Origin: Conus ventricosus
Taxonomy: Eukaryota > Mollusca > Gastropoda > Neogastropoda > Conidae
Assembly: GCA_018398815.1 (NCBI GenBank)
Contig: CM031600.1
Span: forward strand, 53,714,236-53,778,235
Direction: 5' to 3'
DNA: 64,000 nucleotides
Part shown: piece after piece, positions 45,394-56,400 of the stretch
Layout: each line of letters opens with the position of its first letter
How positions within the stretch are numbered: the first letter of the stretch is position 1
Made by a program: the position numbers and the translations under genes
Notes under the pieces: generated by a model
What the model was told of the DNA's origin: nothing
What the model saw: the letters and a program-made list of their open reading frames with translations, nothing else
Database searches by the model: none

Positions 45394-46477
45394 ATGCACA
45401 CATAATGTCCATGAACATGTACACCAATGTGTACACACAATACATGCTGTGATGTGAAACGACACATACAATCCAAACATACACGCTCGATTATTTGTGT
45501 TTTAACACATACACTCATACAGACAACAAAGTGTCTTACCAAAAGGGTGGATCTTCCGAAGTCCAGGAATCTTGTCTCAGTTCCGTTGATGCACCAACAG
45601 CAGATTACAAGTGAATTATTTTCAGTCACAACCATGATTCAGGCAAGCGTTCACAATGGGATATACAGGGTTGAAGAGTATTAAGATGGAAAAGGAGCTG
45701 AAGAAAGTCTTGGCTGATCTCAAGAAAGACAATGGGTTCTAACAGTAACACCCTCCACTACCATTATCTGTCTCCACTGGATCTTGGTCACAGGGTCTCC
45801 ACACCACCTCTCCTTACTCCGTAACGCACACTTACACACCTACACACCCATCCCACACACACACACACACACACAACACACACACACACACACACCACAC
45901 ACACACACCTTTCCCTTCCCACTCCCTTCCACTTCACTTCCACAAAGAAAAAAAAAGGTTAGAGTTAGAGACATATTATGAATATTTTACTACTCATGAA
46001 ACCCACACCATAGTGGATAGATCATATGTTCAGACTGCTGATGTTTGTGACTAAAGAAAATTTTGTGCTTGCCAGATATGGGTGCATTGGTTAATGATGT
46101 ATCATGTTGGCAGGACAGGGTTGAAGGGATACATGAGGCCAGATGTCTTATAGCGAGATTTTGAGTCATCATTGAAGGTTTGGTGAGACCCTTGATTCAG
46201 AAGGAGATGTCTTGGCCCTCATTATAGACATGTTCTGTCCTTCAGTATCTTTCAATGTTTTGCTGTTCATCCAGTCTTCAGAATATCTTGAGTAGAACTC
46301 AAGTCTGCGTGGTCAAAGGGAATATGAACATGGACATACTGGACAAATAGTTCTGGCCAGTCATTCTGTCTTACTTTCCGACAGAAACAACAGATATTAA
46401 GATAGCAGTGCACCCATACATTGGTCTCAGTGATTGCAGTATACAAAGAAAACACGGTCAACAGCATCATCTGGCCA
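45394..46477. other. No gene seen; short AC array
   Basis: AC array at 45,856-45,908. No exon recognised, including for the missing 5' part of TMEM65. Confidence 0.4.
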
Positions 46478-46542
46478 GATAAGATAAGATAAGATAATGT
46501 TGCTTATAGCCCAGCCGACCGCAAAGGGCCACATCAGGGCTG
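46478..46542 (+). repeat. (GATAA)n followed by short dispersed motif
   Basis: Four AGATA-type units lead into TGTTGCTTATAGCCCAGCCG and GGGCCACATCAGGGCTG. The latter motif also occurs at 58,121-58,172, at 53,990-54,040 (diverged) and as both arms of the palindrome at 4,939-4,997. Confidence 0.8.
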
Positions 46543-46982
46543 ATCTGGCCAGATGGGCTTTCAATAGTCAAGTGGTCTTCAAGGAGAGGCACAAGTTATC
46601 ATCACTTTTTCTACATTGTTTGTTGTGATTTGGCAAGTGTAGGAGAGTTTTAACTGCAGAACTTAATCAGAGCCTGTATGGATTGCTGCTCCTAAGACAA
46701 ATCCTTGTGTGCGTCAGGTCTAAAGGTCACATCACGAGGTATTGATGTTGGCCTTCATATTTCATTTAGCTCTAAAGCCATGCTTTTCTTTTCCTTGTTG
46801 TGTTTGCTTACCTGTCAACCATCTTAAAAAAAATAGGAAAACAATTGTCATGCATCTGTAGATATTCTGTTGCAATAAAAGTATTTTTACAGTTCTGGTG
46901 ATAACTACTTTTTACTACTAGCACAACTGTATTATACCACATGCAGAGCTGCTGCTACTGTGGTGTTTATATAACATTAACT

Positions 46983-47400
46983 GAGTACTATCAAAACTTC
47001 TCCTGCCTTTGTTGATAATTGCTATAATCCAATCAGTTTTAGTCATAATGCTTCGGAAAAATTTGTTTGCTGCTACAGCTGCTATTGTAGTCTACCGTAA
47101 AGTACTGAAGTGAATGAAGATAAGTGATTGCTCGTTCATTTTCGTTGTCCTGAGTGTTTTGTATCTTGCCTGAAGAAGACCTAAGAGGTTGAAATGCGTC
47201 ATGTTTTGTCTTGTGATTCATTTGTCCACTTTTTTTTTGGCGGTTCGCTAACATCTATTTAAGATTTGGTGAGATTTCTGCCTGCAGCCGTCTCACTTTG
47301 CAACTAGTAATTAGTACTGTTAAAACTTCTACTGCCCTTGTTGATACCAGTATTGAATCTATAACCATCATCATTTTTAGTTATAAAAAACAAATGCTTT
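46983..47400. repeat. CTGAAGA...GAAA element between diverged direct repeats
   Basis: The centre (47,135-47,240) holds GCCTGAAGAAGACCTAAG, then AGGTTGAAATGCGTCATG, and is the same family as each arm of the inverted repeat at 60,018-60,362. It is flanked by diverged direct repeats of roughly 60-80 bp: a CAAAACTTCT...TTGTTGATA...TTTTAGTCATAA segment from 46,990, and its relative from 47,320. Confidence 0.65.
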
Positions 47401-47504
47401 TTTTCTTTTCTTTTTGAGTACAATGAGTAAGTTTCCTGAAAAGAGGAGCTCCTTTCTTTTGCCCCATGATTATCTGATTCAGTCACTCTGGTGTGATCTT
47501 TCAG

Positions 47505-47658
47505 GTGCCCAATAAGTTTGTCACATTGTATCGGGATATACATGGGCCCAAACTACATGATGAAGAAGCAGCACAGAAGTTTATTTTTGCCCTGAGTCAT
47601 AAGGAGCGTGAGCACTTAACAGCGGAACTGAACAAGTTTAATGAGACTGATGACAGAG
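47505..47658 (+). CDS. TMEM65: TMEM65, first exon found (exon 2 or later)
   Basis: TMEM65 is an inner mitochondrial membrane protein implicated in mitochondrial sodium-calcium exchange and, in heart, intercalated-disc organisation. This 154-nt exon follows the acceptor GATCTTTCAG and ends before the strong donor GTGAGT, leaving in phase 1. It encodes DEEAAQKFIFALSHKEREHL and ELNKFNETDD, matching the matrix-side helix of the vertebrate protein ('GAREFIYSLHSTER... ELHRFE'). No start codon belongs to it: the exon with the initiator Met and the mitochondrial targeting sequence is upstream and was not found, because such leader sequences are poorly conserved. Confidence 0.88.
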
Positions 47659-47799
47659 GTGAGTCGGCATGCGTACACTTGTATGATTGTATCAATAGCA
47701 CTATTGATGTGTTTTGTTTGTTTTTTTGAGTGTTTTGTTTGTTGTTTTTGCTTTTGCTCTCATCTTTCCTACCTATATGATAGCTGGGCACAAAGTATT

Positions 47800-48400
47800 A
47801 ATGTTTGTTTTTAATGATGATCCATGAGGATGAGGGAGATGAGTTATGTATAGAGTTCCATTCTGGCCAGTCTTCATGATAGGACTGTACTATAGGGTTT
47901 TATTCATGATAGGACTGTACTATAGGCTTTTATTCATGATAGGACTGTACTATAGGCTTTTATTCATGATAGGACTGTACTATAGGCTTTTATTCATGAT
48001 AGGACTGTACTATAGGCTTTTATTCATGACAGGACTGTACTATAGGCTTTTATTCATGATAGGACTGTAATATATGCTTTTATTCATGATAGGACTGTAC
48101 TATAGGCTTTTATTCATGATAGGACTGTACTATAGGCTTTTATTCATGATAGGACTGTACTATAGGCTTTTATTCATGACAGGACTGTACTATAGGCTTT
48201 TATTCATGATAGGACTGTACTATAGGCTTTTATTCATGACAGGACTGTACTATAGGCTTTTATTCATGATAGGACTGTACTATAGGCTTTTATTCATGAT
48301 AGGACTGTACTATAGGCTTTTATTCATGATAGGACTGTACTATAGGCTTTTATTCATGATAGGACTGTACTATATGCTTTTATTCAAGTAGTTCCAATCC
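47800..48400. repeat. 30-bp minisatellite, about 17 copies, inside a repeat B remnant
   Basis: The unit TTCATGATAGGACTGTACTA plus TAGGCTTTTA repeats from about 47,871 to 48,386 with almost no variation (a few T/C changes). The left lead-in (GATGATCCATGAGGATGAGG, then a GTTCCATTCTGGCC phrase) and the unit itself (GGACTGTACTATAG) match the central part of repeat B. The array lies in the TMEM65 intron after 47,658. The 30-bp period keeps frames open, but the translated decapeptide repeat is not a gene. Confidence 0.95.
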
Positions 48401-48639
48401 CCTTTTAACACTACAAACCACCTTAAAATTAAACAGTACCCTAGTACAGTCTGTTAAAAAGAAAATAGCATCTCCAAAAATTGGTTTGAGTAAAGTTCAA
48501 AGTTTTCAAATGTGCTGATAGAGAGTTTCTATGGAATTGTGTTGGGAAGACAGTTTCCAACCAAACATTTGGAATTGATATCTGTGCTTGCATCGTTGTG
48601 AAGTTGTTTTCTTTTTGTTTTACTGTCGTATCTTCCCTG

Positions 48640-49415
48640 ACTTCCCTGGTGGCATTACTCTCTGGCCATTCACTCTGGCTTTCTTCTACAACCACACTCA
48701 GGCTTCTCTTTTTGCAGCCCATCATCACAGTCCACTGGGAACAATCAGTGTCAGGTTGCTGTGAGGCAACCAGCTAGAGGAGCCACTGCACTGCTGCTGA
48801 GTTACTTCAGTGATGTTCAGTGAAATCTGATCCAGCATACACAGGATACCACATACTAAGCCCCCTACAGATGGCATTTATTGCTGCATCATGGAGTTAG
48901 CTTGAGTGAGCAGTTACATCTGAGGGGTATCACCATGTCTGTCCACAACAGTCCCATGAACCTGCTGATAATGACCCGATACTTTGACATTAACTCACCA
49001 CAGGTATGGATATGGAGAGGGATTCGAACCTGGGGACATAATGACAGCAAGACGTGAAAGACCACTTTTTTTTTCTTATGATGATCAGTGAGGATGAGAT
49101 GATGGTGTGGAGATCCATTCTAGCTTGAGACTAATAGACAGTCTTCTGTATATCCTTTCATAATAAACATGGCGTCTACCAGGCCTGAGAGATACAGACA
49201 CCTGCAGCATTTGTTGTAAAAATTTGAGGGACACTCAGAACAGCAATGATCAAGAAATGAACTAATGTGTATGGTTCTTCCAATTTAATCTCATGGCACA
49301 CGCAATTTGGGGTTTGGGTTGAGGCTGAGAAATTCCACAAACAAGTGTCTCCAATGGGACTCAAACCTATAAATCCTGGCCTGTGAGCTTTGACACTACT
49401 GCACCACGGTGGCTG
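48640..49415 (-). repeat. Repeat B copy with tRNA-like head, in a TMEM65 intron
   Basis: It is nearly complete: a CCACTGCACTGCTGCTGAGT phrase, ATACACAGGATACCA, CACCATGTCTGTCCACAACA, GATGATCAGTGAGGATGAG, then a tRNA-like end at 49,350-49,413. On the minus strand this end has a B box GGTTTGAGTCCC. Confidence 0.85.
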
Positions 49416-49551
49416 GTCATTATAAAGATTGAAATAAAGAGTTACTGTGGTATCATATAAAAATCAGAGTTCCAAATAATTTTCAAAAGGTTAAATTGGT
49501 TGTGTGTAGTTAAACACATGCATATCATGTGTACATGATATACTGATTGTG

Positions 49552-49566
49552 TGAGTGTGTGTGTGT

Positions 49567-49601
<35 letters not shown>
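49552..49601. repeat. (GT)n microsatellite
   Basis: GT array with an AT interruption. Confidence 0.95.
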
Positions 49602-49603
<2 letters not shown>

Positions 49604-49907
49604 TGCACAGGCACAGAATCTTTGTTTTTATCACCAGCTAGCTGACTGCTCAGGCCACATCAAGACTGTATGCAACTTAAAGAAACTAGATGCTAAGCTG
49701 AAAAGTTCAAATCAACTCAGGTGCTGACACTCAAAGACTTATTTTAAACAAAGAATCTAAGTCAGATTCCCAATTTTCATCAGGAAATTGAAAATGACTT
49801 CTTGTTGAACATCTCTGAAAAATGTCTACATATTCATTGTGAAATGTGTGCATCATGGACTATTTACTGGCGGTTTATGTTTTAGAGGAAAATGGCCTCC
49901 TCCTAAT

Positions 49908-50150
49908 GACATTACCGAGCAGTTACTGTGGCTGGTGGGTGAGCTTGATATCGGTGATGCACAGTGAAAACATTACCGAGCAGTTACTGTGGCTGGTTGG
50001 TGAGCTTGATATCGGTGATGCACAGTGAAAACATTACCGAGCAGTTACTGTGGCTGGTTGGTGAGCTTGATATCGGTGATGCACAGTGAAACATTACGAG
50101 CAGTTACGTGGCTGGTTGGTGAGCTGATGTCGGTGATGCACAGTGAAAAC
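49908..50150. repeat. 61-bp tandem repeat, four copies
   Basis: The unit ACATTACCGAGCAGTTACTG followed by TGGCTGGTTGGTGAGCTTGA and ending GTGAAA starts near 49,908, 49,969, 50,030 and 50,091. The first three are nearly identical; the last has several single-base deletions. Confidence 0.93.
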
Positions 50151-50463
50151 AAAGGACCACTGGACACCACCCAAGTGACAGCAGCAGTGTGGGGATCTTT
50201 TCTGGGTAGGGAATGTCGTGGTCAGGTTGATCTGACATTGGTAGTTATCTCTCTGTGCATTGCTGATGTGCAAATTGCAACAGACCTTGTCTTGATGTGA
50301 TTGTGTACTGGAGATTTGGAGGTGAACCGTGTATGGGTGATGTACTGAAATGGCATGAAATTTAGGACAGCAAAAAGAAAAATAAGTTGTTTATAACAGT
50401 AAATAGTGAATGAAAGAAAAAAAATATTCATTTTTCTCTAATTAGGCTTTATACATGTTTCAG

Positions 50464-50502
50464 ATAGTAGGAGTAAACCGACTGCAGCACAACTTCGTCT
50501 TG
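50464..50502 (+). CDS. TMEM65: TMEM65 short exon
   Basis: A 39-nt exon between acceptor TACATGTTTCAG and donor GTAAGT, phase 1 in and phase 1 out. With the preceding exon it gives DSRSKPTAAQLRL, the polar linker before the first membrane segment, corresponding to the vertebrate linker that ends '...PGQLRY'. The clean phase match on both sides supports it despite its small size. Confidence 0.88.
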
Positions 50503-50696
50503 GTAAGTGTAATGTGATGTGGTGTATTATGTGGTCTGCTGTGTGGTTTTAATTTGGTATATACTGTGGAATGGTGGTGAAGTGGTGATGGTCAGTGTTG
50601 TTGATGGGTGTATTTGTGTCATTTGAATAGATATTTATGTTGGACTTGGACATGATTTTATATGTGTGCTTGGTTTTGTGTTGTTTTTTATCAGGG

Positions 50697-50719
50697 GAGG
50701 GGGGGGGGGGGGGGGGGAG
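50697..50719. repeat. Poly-G run
   Basis: G homopolymer with one A near its end, inside a TMEM65 intron. Its length is probably unreliable. Confidence 0.9.
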
Positions 50720-50751
50720 GGAGGAAGGGAGAGTAAATATTTTTTATTGTT

Positions 50752-50926
50752 AGAAATAAAGATGCCATTTGTATACCAGCCATCAAATATTCAGCAGACA
50801 TGATACAAAGCTTTGCCAGTATGTGTTGAAAGTTTGTTACAAATAAAGATGCCATTTGTATACCAGTCATCAAATATTCAGCAAACATGATACAAAGCTT
50901 TGCCAGTATGTGTTGAAAGTATAGTT
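50752..50926. repeat. 87-bp tandem duplication
   Basis: GATGCCATTTGTATACCAG occurs at 50,761 and 50,848, and the whole segment to GTGTTGAAAGT is repeated with few changes. Confidence 0.93.
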
Positions 50927-51412
50927 CTTCCCTAATCCACCTTGTCACAGCATTAGGGAGAGAAAAGAACAGTCACATGATTATGATGTTTCTCACATGT
51001 ATTGATTAAGATTATGAATAGTTAAAACTGAATTAGATGAGCAGCAAGCATAATGGGATCTCCTTTAATAGGCGGCCTTAAAGCAGTCTGGTTTTGTTTC
51101 TTTCGCTGTTGGTGATGTGGAGACTAGAGCAGAATTGGTATGTTGAGTTTAGGGTTAGATTGGAAAGCCTGAACTGGGAGAAGGATTGGCAAAAGAGAAA
51201 GTTTTTGTGCTTGTATGTTTATGTAGATTTAAAAAAGACCGATCAGATATATGTAGTAATAACTAATATATACATATATTGGACTTTTTGGTAACCATCT
51301 GATGATAAGTATTCCTTTTTATGTAAAGTATTGCTGTAAGTGTGTTTTTGAATATACATGGTATTTCGTCACTGTATTAGTATTTTCATGTTATCTGGAA
51401 ATTTTGTTTCAG

Positions 51413-51480
51413 TGTGTCTGCATCAGACACTGCCTTTCATTGGTTTTGGCTTTCTGGACAACTTTCTCATGATTGTTGCG
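51413..51480 (+). CDS. TMEM65: TMEM65 exon, first membrane segment
   Basis: A 68-nt exon after acceptor TTTTGTTTCAG and before donor GTGAGT, phase 1 in and phase 0 out. It encodes LPFIGFGFLDNFLMIVA, which is nearly identical to the vertebrate TMEM65 first transmembrane segment ('PFIGFGFLDNAIMIVA'). The Asp-Asn within the helix is a conserved feature of the family. Confidence 0.96.
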
Positions 51481-52254
51481 GTGAGTGGAAACATTTTTTT
51501 AACTCAGCCAGTGCCAAAAGAATCATTACCTCACGTTTGCATAAGAATACGCAATTTTATTCAGCTTACTGAGGTAAAATATGAATAAAATTTACAAAAC
51601 AAAAAATGTCTGGTGATCTTTACATGGATTCGAAAAGTTGCAGCATGGATAACTGCAGGTTTTTTTTACTTTCAAACCTATTTCTTCTAAGTGCCATGTG
51701 TTTGAAAATTCTAGGCAATAGATATTGTTGTAAGAGTGTTTATGACAGTAGTGGATGTCAAAAAATCTATAACAATTAAGTGAAAAAAATGTCAGCATCC
51801 TCAAGTGCAAGGAATATACTGAAGATAAAAACTTCTCGTTCTTTTTCTTCAGTTCTCAGCTGTAACTTCAAGGTCCATGACCGGTAAGATTTTTGCTTAT
51901 AGTGACTAGTTTAACTCCCACCATTACCTTTGCCACATTCAGTGTTGAGAGATAAATGAGGACTAAATAGAGAGAACAGGGCTGCCTCCCAAGCATGTGC
52001 AGAGCTCTTTATTTCACTGAAGGAGATAAAACCTCTCATGTGAAGACATTTCTCTCAGGTTTTGTAACCAAGGATAATTCCTCCACCCAGAAAACAAAGC
52101 GAATGTCATGTTTTGTAGATCTGTGTATGGGGTGAAATCCCCTTGAGTGGCCTCAGAGGCTTTGAGGTTTATTTATGAAAACTTATATTGGTTTCTGTTA
52201 CTAATGTCTTTATGTTTTCTGATGACACTGAGCATTGTATGAGTGTTTCTTTAT
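51481..52254 (+). other. TMEM65 intron, left part: nothing recognised
   Basis: No element is evident before the SINE at 52,255. Confidence 0.5.
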
Positions 52255-52654
52255 AGGGGGCCGGATAGCTCAGTTGGTAGAGCGCCGGACTCGTGATCCT
52301 GGGGTTGCGGGTTCGAATTTCGGTATAGGGGGATTTTTCCCTCGGAGTTAACATTGGTTCTGACTCCATTCCCCATATAGTCCTTCGAATGAGACTATAA
52401 ACCGAGGTTCCGTGTGTGAACGCACGCATAACATCTTGCACACACGTAAAATCCCATCACCAACTTTCGGAAGAGAAGGCCAGTTTGGCCGTTGGTATGG
52501 ATGACACGTGACACATAGCATGCACCTTCCCCGAAGATGGAGTATGGCTGCCTTAATGGCGGGATGAAAAAGGGTCATACACACAAAACTCCACTGCCTG
52601 GCTATACAGGGAGTGTCCGCAGGAGTATCAGCCTGCGTACGCAGAAAGAAAGAA
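52255..52654 (+). mobile_element. tRNA-derived SINE, copy 3 (full length)
   Basis: The head has A box TAGCTCAGTTGGTAGAGCG (about 52,265) and B box GGTTCGAATTTC (about 52,310). The body is almost identical to the copy at 16,540 and the tail is AGAAAGAAAGA. A 12-bp target duplication, GTGTTTCTTTAT, flanks it at 52,243-52,254 and 52,655-52,666. The low divergence suggests recent activity of this family. Sense orientation within a TMEM65 intron. Confidence 0.96.
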
Positions 52655-53674
52655 GTGTTTCTTTATCATTGATGAGGAGACTGATATGTATTAATTTTTT
52701 AGATGCATTAAAAAAGAAAAAAATTGGCATTTTAGGCACATATTCACTTTTTGTTTACACTTGCTAGTACCGTTCTTCCTTTTCTGTATATCTGTATTAG
52801 TTTTTGGTTTAGTGTACGTTTATCTTATAAAGTAATCTTGGCTGATGCTTAGATTCATAAAGAATTTTGTTTCCTCACTAAGTTTTCTGACTACCAAGGA
52901 CTTGACTTTTCTCAGTTGTTCTTTTAAACATTGAACACAGTCATGGATTGAAGGATAGTAGTTTTGAGGTTTTTCATAAGCACTTTAAAAAAAATATAAA
53001 AGTTTGTAATTCTCTAGGATTTTTTTCAGGTAACTTAAAAACCTATTTGGAACAAATAGTTCTCTGACAAGAATGTTGGAGATAATATTGATTGAATTGA
53101 CCAACGCAATGAAATTTTGTTTCAGATGTAGAGCAACCCAAAGCTGTATTCATTAACACATAAAGCATTTAGCAGTGACATTGAGTTGTGGATGGGAATC
53201 GAGAATCTTTTGATAAAACACGATTCTGCCTGAGGAAAATTATTGCATGAAATACAAACTTTCTTCAAATTATAAATTGTGAAGGGAGGTAAGAACTAAA
53301 GAAGGCAAGGGCTGGGTTTCCCATTGAGCTGATAGCTGAATTGGAGCCCGAGATCTGCTCATGAACAGACTGTGACACTATGGGTGTGCTCAGTATGTGC
53401 TCCTGATGAGTAATTAGTGCTATCTGAAGAGGATTTCAGGTTGCAGTCTTGTTGACGGCGGGAAAGACCACAGTCCAGAATCTTCTTCAGAATGCATGAA
53501 GACCTTGTGGTGAAGGCTTGGCTTTGTCTGGAGTTGTACTAGTTTTAGTTTCACCTGTCAGAGAAATAGCAACCAGTGGGATTGCAGGATGTGCACAGCA
53601 GTTTCCTTGGTGGTGGCATCTTTTGCCATTGGGCTCTGCATTCATGAAATGCAAGCTGTGTCATGCATACCCAT

Positions 53675-53805
53675 TTCCCGAAGATGGAGTATGGCTGCCT
53701 TAATGGCGGGATAAAAAACGGTCATACACACAAAACTCCACTGCCTGTGTATACAGGCAGTGTCCGCAGGAGTATCAGCCTGCGTACGCAGAAAGAAAGA
53801 AAAAA
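53675..53805 (+). mobile_element. tRNA-derived SINE, copy 4 (5' truncated)
   Basis: Only the last ~130 bp of the SINE are present (from TTCCCGAAGATGGAGTATGG to the AAAGAAAG tail). A 12-bp target duplication, ATGCATACCCAT, flanks it at 53,663-53,674 and 53,806-53,817. The duplication around a truncated copy is direct evidence of LINE-type target-primed reverse transcription. Confidence 0.95.
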
Positions 53806-53817
53806 ATGCATACCCAT

Positions 53818-54718
53818 GAAGATGCATCCATGGAAGTTGTGTTGTGTTGTGCCAATGGTCATCACATGATGGCAGCTGCACGAAGTTATGTCCTTTGATG
53901 TTTTAATGGAATGCTTCTTGCATGCCTGAACCTTAGGTCAACACAGTGCAGCCCTCCAAATTTGATGCAGGATTGCTCCCAGCTAGGTAAAGTAATGTTG
54001 CGTAAAGCGCAGCAGACTACAAAGGGCCATATCAGGGCTGTCACCGCACCCAAGTCAACTCACAAATCATTAAAAAAACATCATCCACACAACCCTTTAA
54101 AATACATCTTAAAAAAAGAGACTGGAAATTTTGTCAAACATACTTTTTTCTGTAAAATCTTAGATCTGATGAAAGATGTTAATCTCTTTTTAAAAAAAAT
54201 CATAGATCACAGCAGGTAGGACATCTCTGAACAAGGTTTTCATGGAGTCTGCTGTAAAAGGTTTATGTCTCCCATCATGCAAATGCCAACACTCTAAAAG
54301 AACATTTTTTACTGCTCCAAGCTGGTCAGTCTGGCAGTGTAGTGCAGTACTTCTCTGGGTCCCACAGGAACCTTTTGTGGGCGTCTTATTCTTCATCTCC
54401 TTCATGAACAGATAATGACACTAAGTGTACTCAGTGGAGATTTCTGGGGTCACTATTGGTAGGTTCCACTGAACAGGATGATTATGTGCTCCTCAAAGAA
54501 AATTGAGGGTATCAGTGTACAATTTCAATGCTGATCTCTCATTGACAGAAAATAGGAAAAATATACAGATGATTCGTTATTTGTCCCCCTCCTAACCCCA
54601 TGGCATCCTAAATCAGGTGTGAAGTTTATGCATACATTGTTTTTTTTTCTCCCTTTTTGTTGAACAGCACAGAAATGATTTTGATATGGACTGCCTGTGG
54701 GTCTCTTTTTTTTTTCAG
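53818..54718 (+). other. TMEM65 intron: short dispersed motif only
   Basis: A diverged copy of the GGGCCATATCAGGGCTGT motif lies at 53,990-54,040. Nothing else. Confidence 0.5.
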
Positions 54719-54773
54719 GGTGAATATATTGACTTGACGTTGGGTGCTGCGTTTGGCATTTCTACTATGGCAG
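54719..54773 (+). CDS. TMEM65: TMEM65 exon, second membrane segment (start)
   Basis: A 55-nt exon after acceptor TTTTTTTTTCAG and before donor GTATGT, phase 0 in and phase 1 out. It encodes GEYIDLTLGAAFGISTMA, matching vertebrate 'GTHIEMSIGIILGISTMA'. The Gly-Ile-Ser-Thr-Met-Ala motif of the second membrane segment is preserved. Confidence 0.95.
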
Positions 54774-55719
54774 GTATGTTTCAAATTGTTTTGTTTGGTG
54801 CCAGGTTTTCTATAGTTTTACATCTTTTTGGTTTGTATCATGTTGCATAGTGATGCTCTGATTTAGCCTGTCAAGTTTTTAGAACATTATTTACTAATGT
54901 GTGTCATTGTTTTGAAAGAGAGATTCAAGAACCATTAATTGTTAAAATTTGTGCTTATGTCAGTGACAGGTATGTTATTTTTAGATCCATTTTATATATC
55001 CCAATGTCTAGCAACACCTTCGATTTCCTTTGTTTTTGTTTTTTGCTTTGTATAATCCTCTGGGTCTCCTCAGGGGCATTTCTCCCATGCTGTCTATTGG
55101 GATCACTGTTTACAGCCTGTTCAGACTGTCCACCCTCAGCCCATTGCAGACCTGTTTAGCCTGAAACTGCTATTTGTGTGTTAAAAAAAAGAGCATATTT
55201 TCTACAAAAAGTGTGTACTAACTTCCAAATTTCTGTAAAAGGGGTGGTGGGGGGGGGGTGGGGGCACATCACACTGGGGAGGCTTCTTCCCAGTAGTAAT
55301 CCCAGGTAGTAATCACCTGATCCTGCATTAACTATAGTTAAATGGTTCTTTCTTATACAAACTTCTTTCGAACCGATTCTTCAAAATACTTAAGCACAAG
55401 CTCATGCTCTCTTGCCGTTTTTTTTGTATGTTTATGTTTAAGGGCATGTTGTCGAGGCAACTGACACTGCCCAACGTCATTTTTGGGGCAGAAGTTAGCA
55501 AGAGTTGTCACTCTTTGGTGGAAGCCTCTCAGTGGTTACATTCCACAAATTCTGATACTGCTCAAGAACTTCATCACCAGAATTTTTTTTCAACCTTTTT
55601 TAAAAAGTTTGTTGTATTCGTCTATTTTTGCTAAACATGAGTACAAAATACAGCTAACTCGTTTGGGTAAACAGGTCTGCCATTAGCACAGTTCACAAGG
55701 AGTAATTGTTATTAGATGT
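54774..55719 (+). other. TMEM65 intron: nothing recognised
   Basis: A GT/G-rich run lies at 55,242-55,263. No element identified. Confidence 0.45.
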
Positions 55720-55724
55720 TCATA

Positions 55725-56400
55725 AGGTGACACACCAGATTAGGCATTGCAGAGCTTCAGAGTCACTTTGGTGGTGGTCAGTGGTGCGGCTTTGATGTGG
55801 CATATGCAAGACACCACCTACCAAGCCCCATACTGATGACAGTGATTGCTCACATGCACAACCAGCATGAATGAGTGTCCCCCTGAAGGGTGCTACCTTG
55901 TCCATTCATCAACAGTCCTTTTGAACTTGCCAGCACTCACACCTTTGACAGACACTCATCGCAGGCAAGGAGACTAAGGGGAAATGGAAACTGAGGTTGC
56001 CAGGCATGAAGGCCCACAGAAGCTTGGAACTTCTTGTGTGTGATGATCAGTGAGAATAAGGATGTTGAAGATGAGGATGTGCAGTTCTTGTGTGTGATGA
56101 TCAATGAGAATGAGGATGTTGAAGATGAGGATGTGCAGTTCTTGTGTGTGATGATCAGTGAGAATGAGGATGTTGAAGATGAGGATGTGCAGTTCTTGTG
56201 TGTGATGATCAATGAGAATGAGGATGTTGAAGATGAGGATGTGCAGTTCTTGTGTGTGATGATTAATGAGAATGAGGATGTTGAAGATGAGGATGTGCAG
56301 TTCCATTTGGGTCTGAGACCACGTGATAGGACCATAATCTATGCTTCCTTTCATGACATATCCAGGACACTGTTTTAATCCAAGCTTGAGCAAGATTGTA
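55725..56400 (-). repeat. Repeat B copy with internal 54-bp minisatellite
   Basis: The left part (GTGGTGGTCAGTGGTG, then ACCAAGCCCCATACTGATGA) and right part (CCATTTGGGTCTGAGACCA) belong to repeat B. Between them, from 56,030 to 56,303, a 54-bp unit (TTGTGTGTGATGATCAGTGA ... GATGTGCAGTTC) is repeated five times. Because 54 is a multiple of three, an open frame with an acidic 18-residue repeat results. There is no sign it is a gene. Confidence 0.92.

Noticed and set aside
45685..45741. Short basic open frame starting ATGGAAAAGGAGCTGAAG as a possible TMEM65 first exon
   Set aside because: It ends at a stop after 18 codons without a usable donor in the right phase, and its sequence does not resemble a mitochondrial leader.
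47871..48386. CRISPR-like regular array of 30-bp repeats
   Set aside because: There are no spacers: the units abut directly. It is a minisatellite in an animal intron.
51857..51882. A possible micro-exon between TTCTCAG and GTAAGA in the TMEM65 intron
   Set aside because: In the phase required by its neighbours it begins CTG TAA, an immediate stop, and the neighbouring exons already join in phase.
56034..56378. Acidic 18-residue repeat protein
   Set aside because: The frame stays open only because the 54-bp unit is a multiple of three. It lies within repeat B and lacks any gene context.
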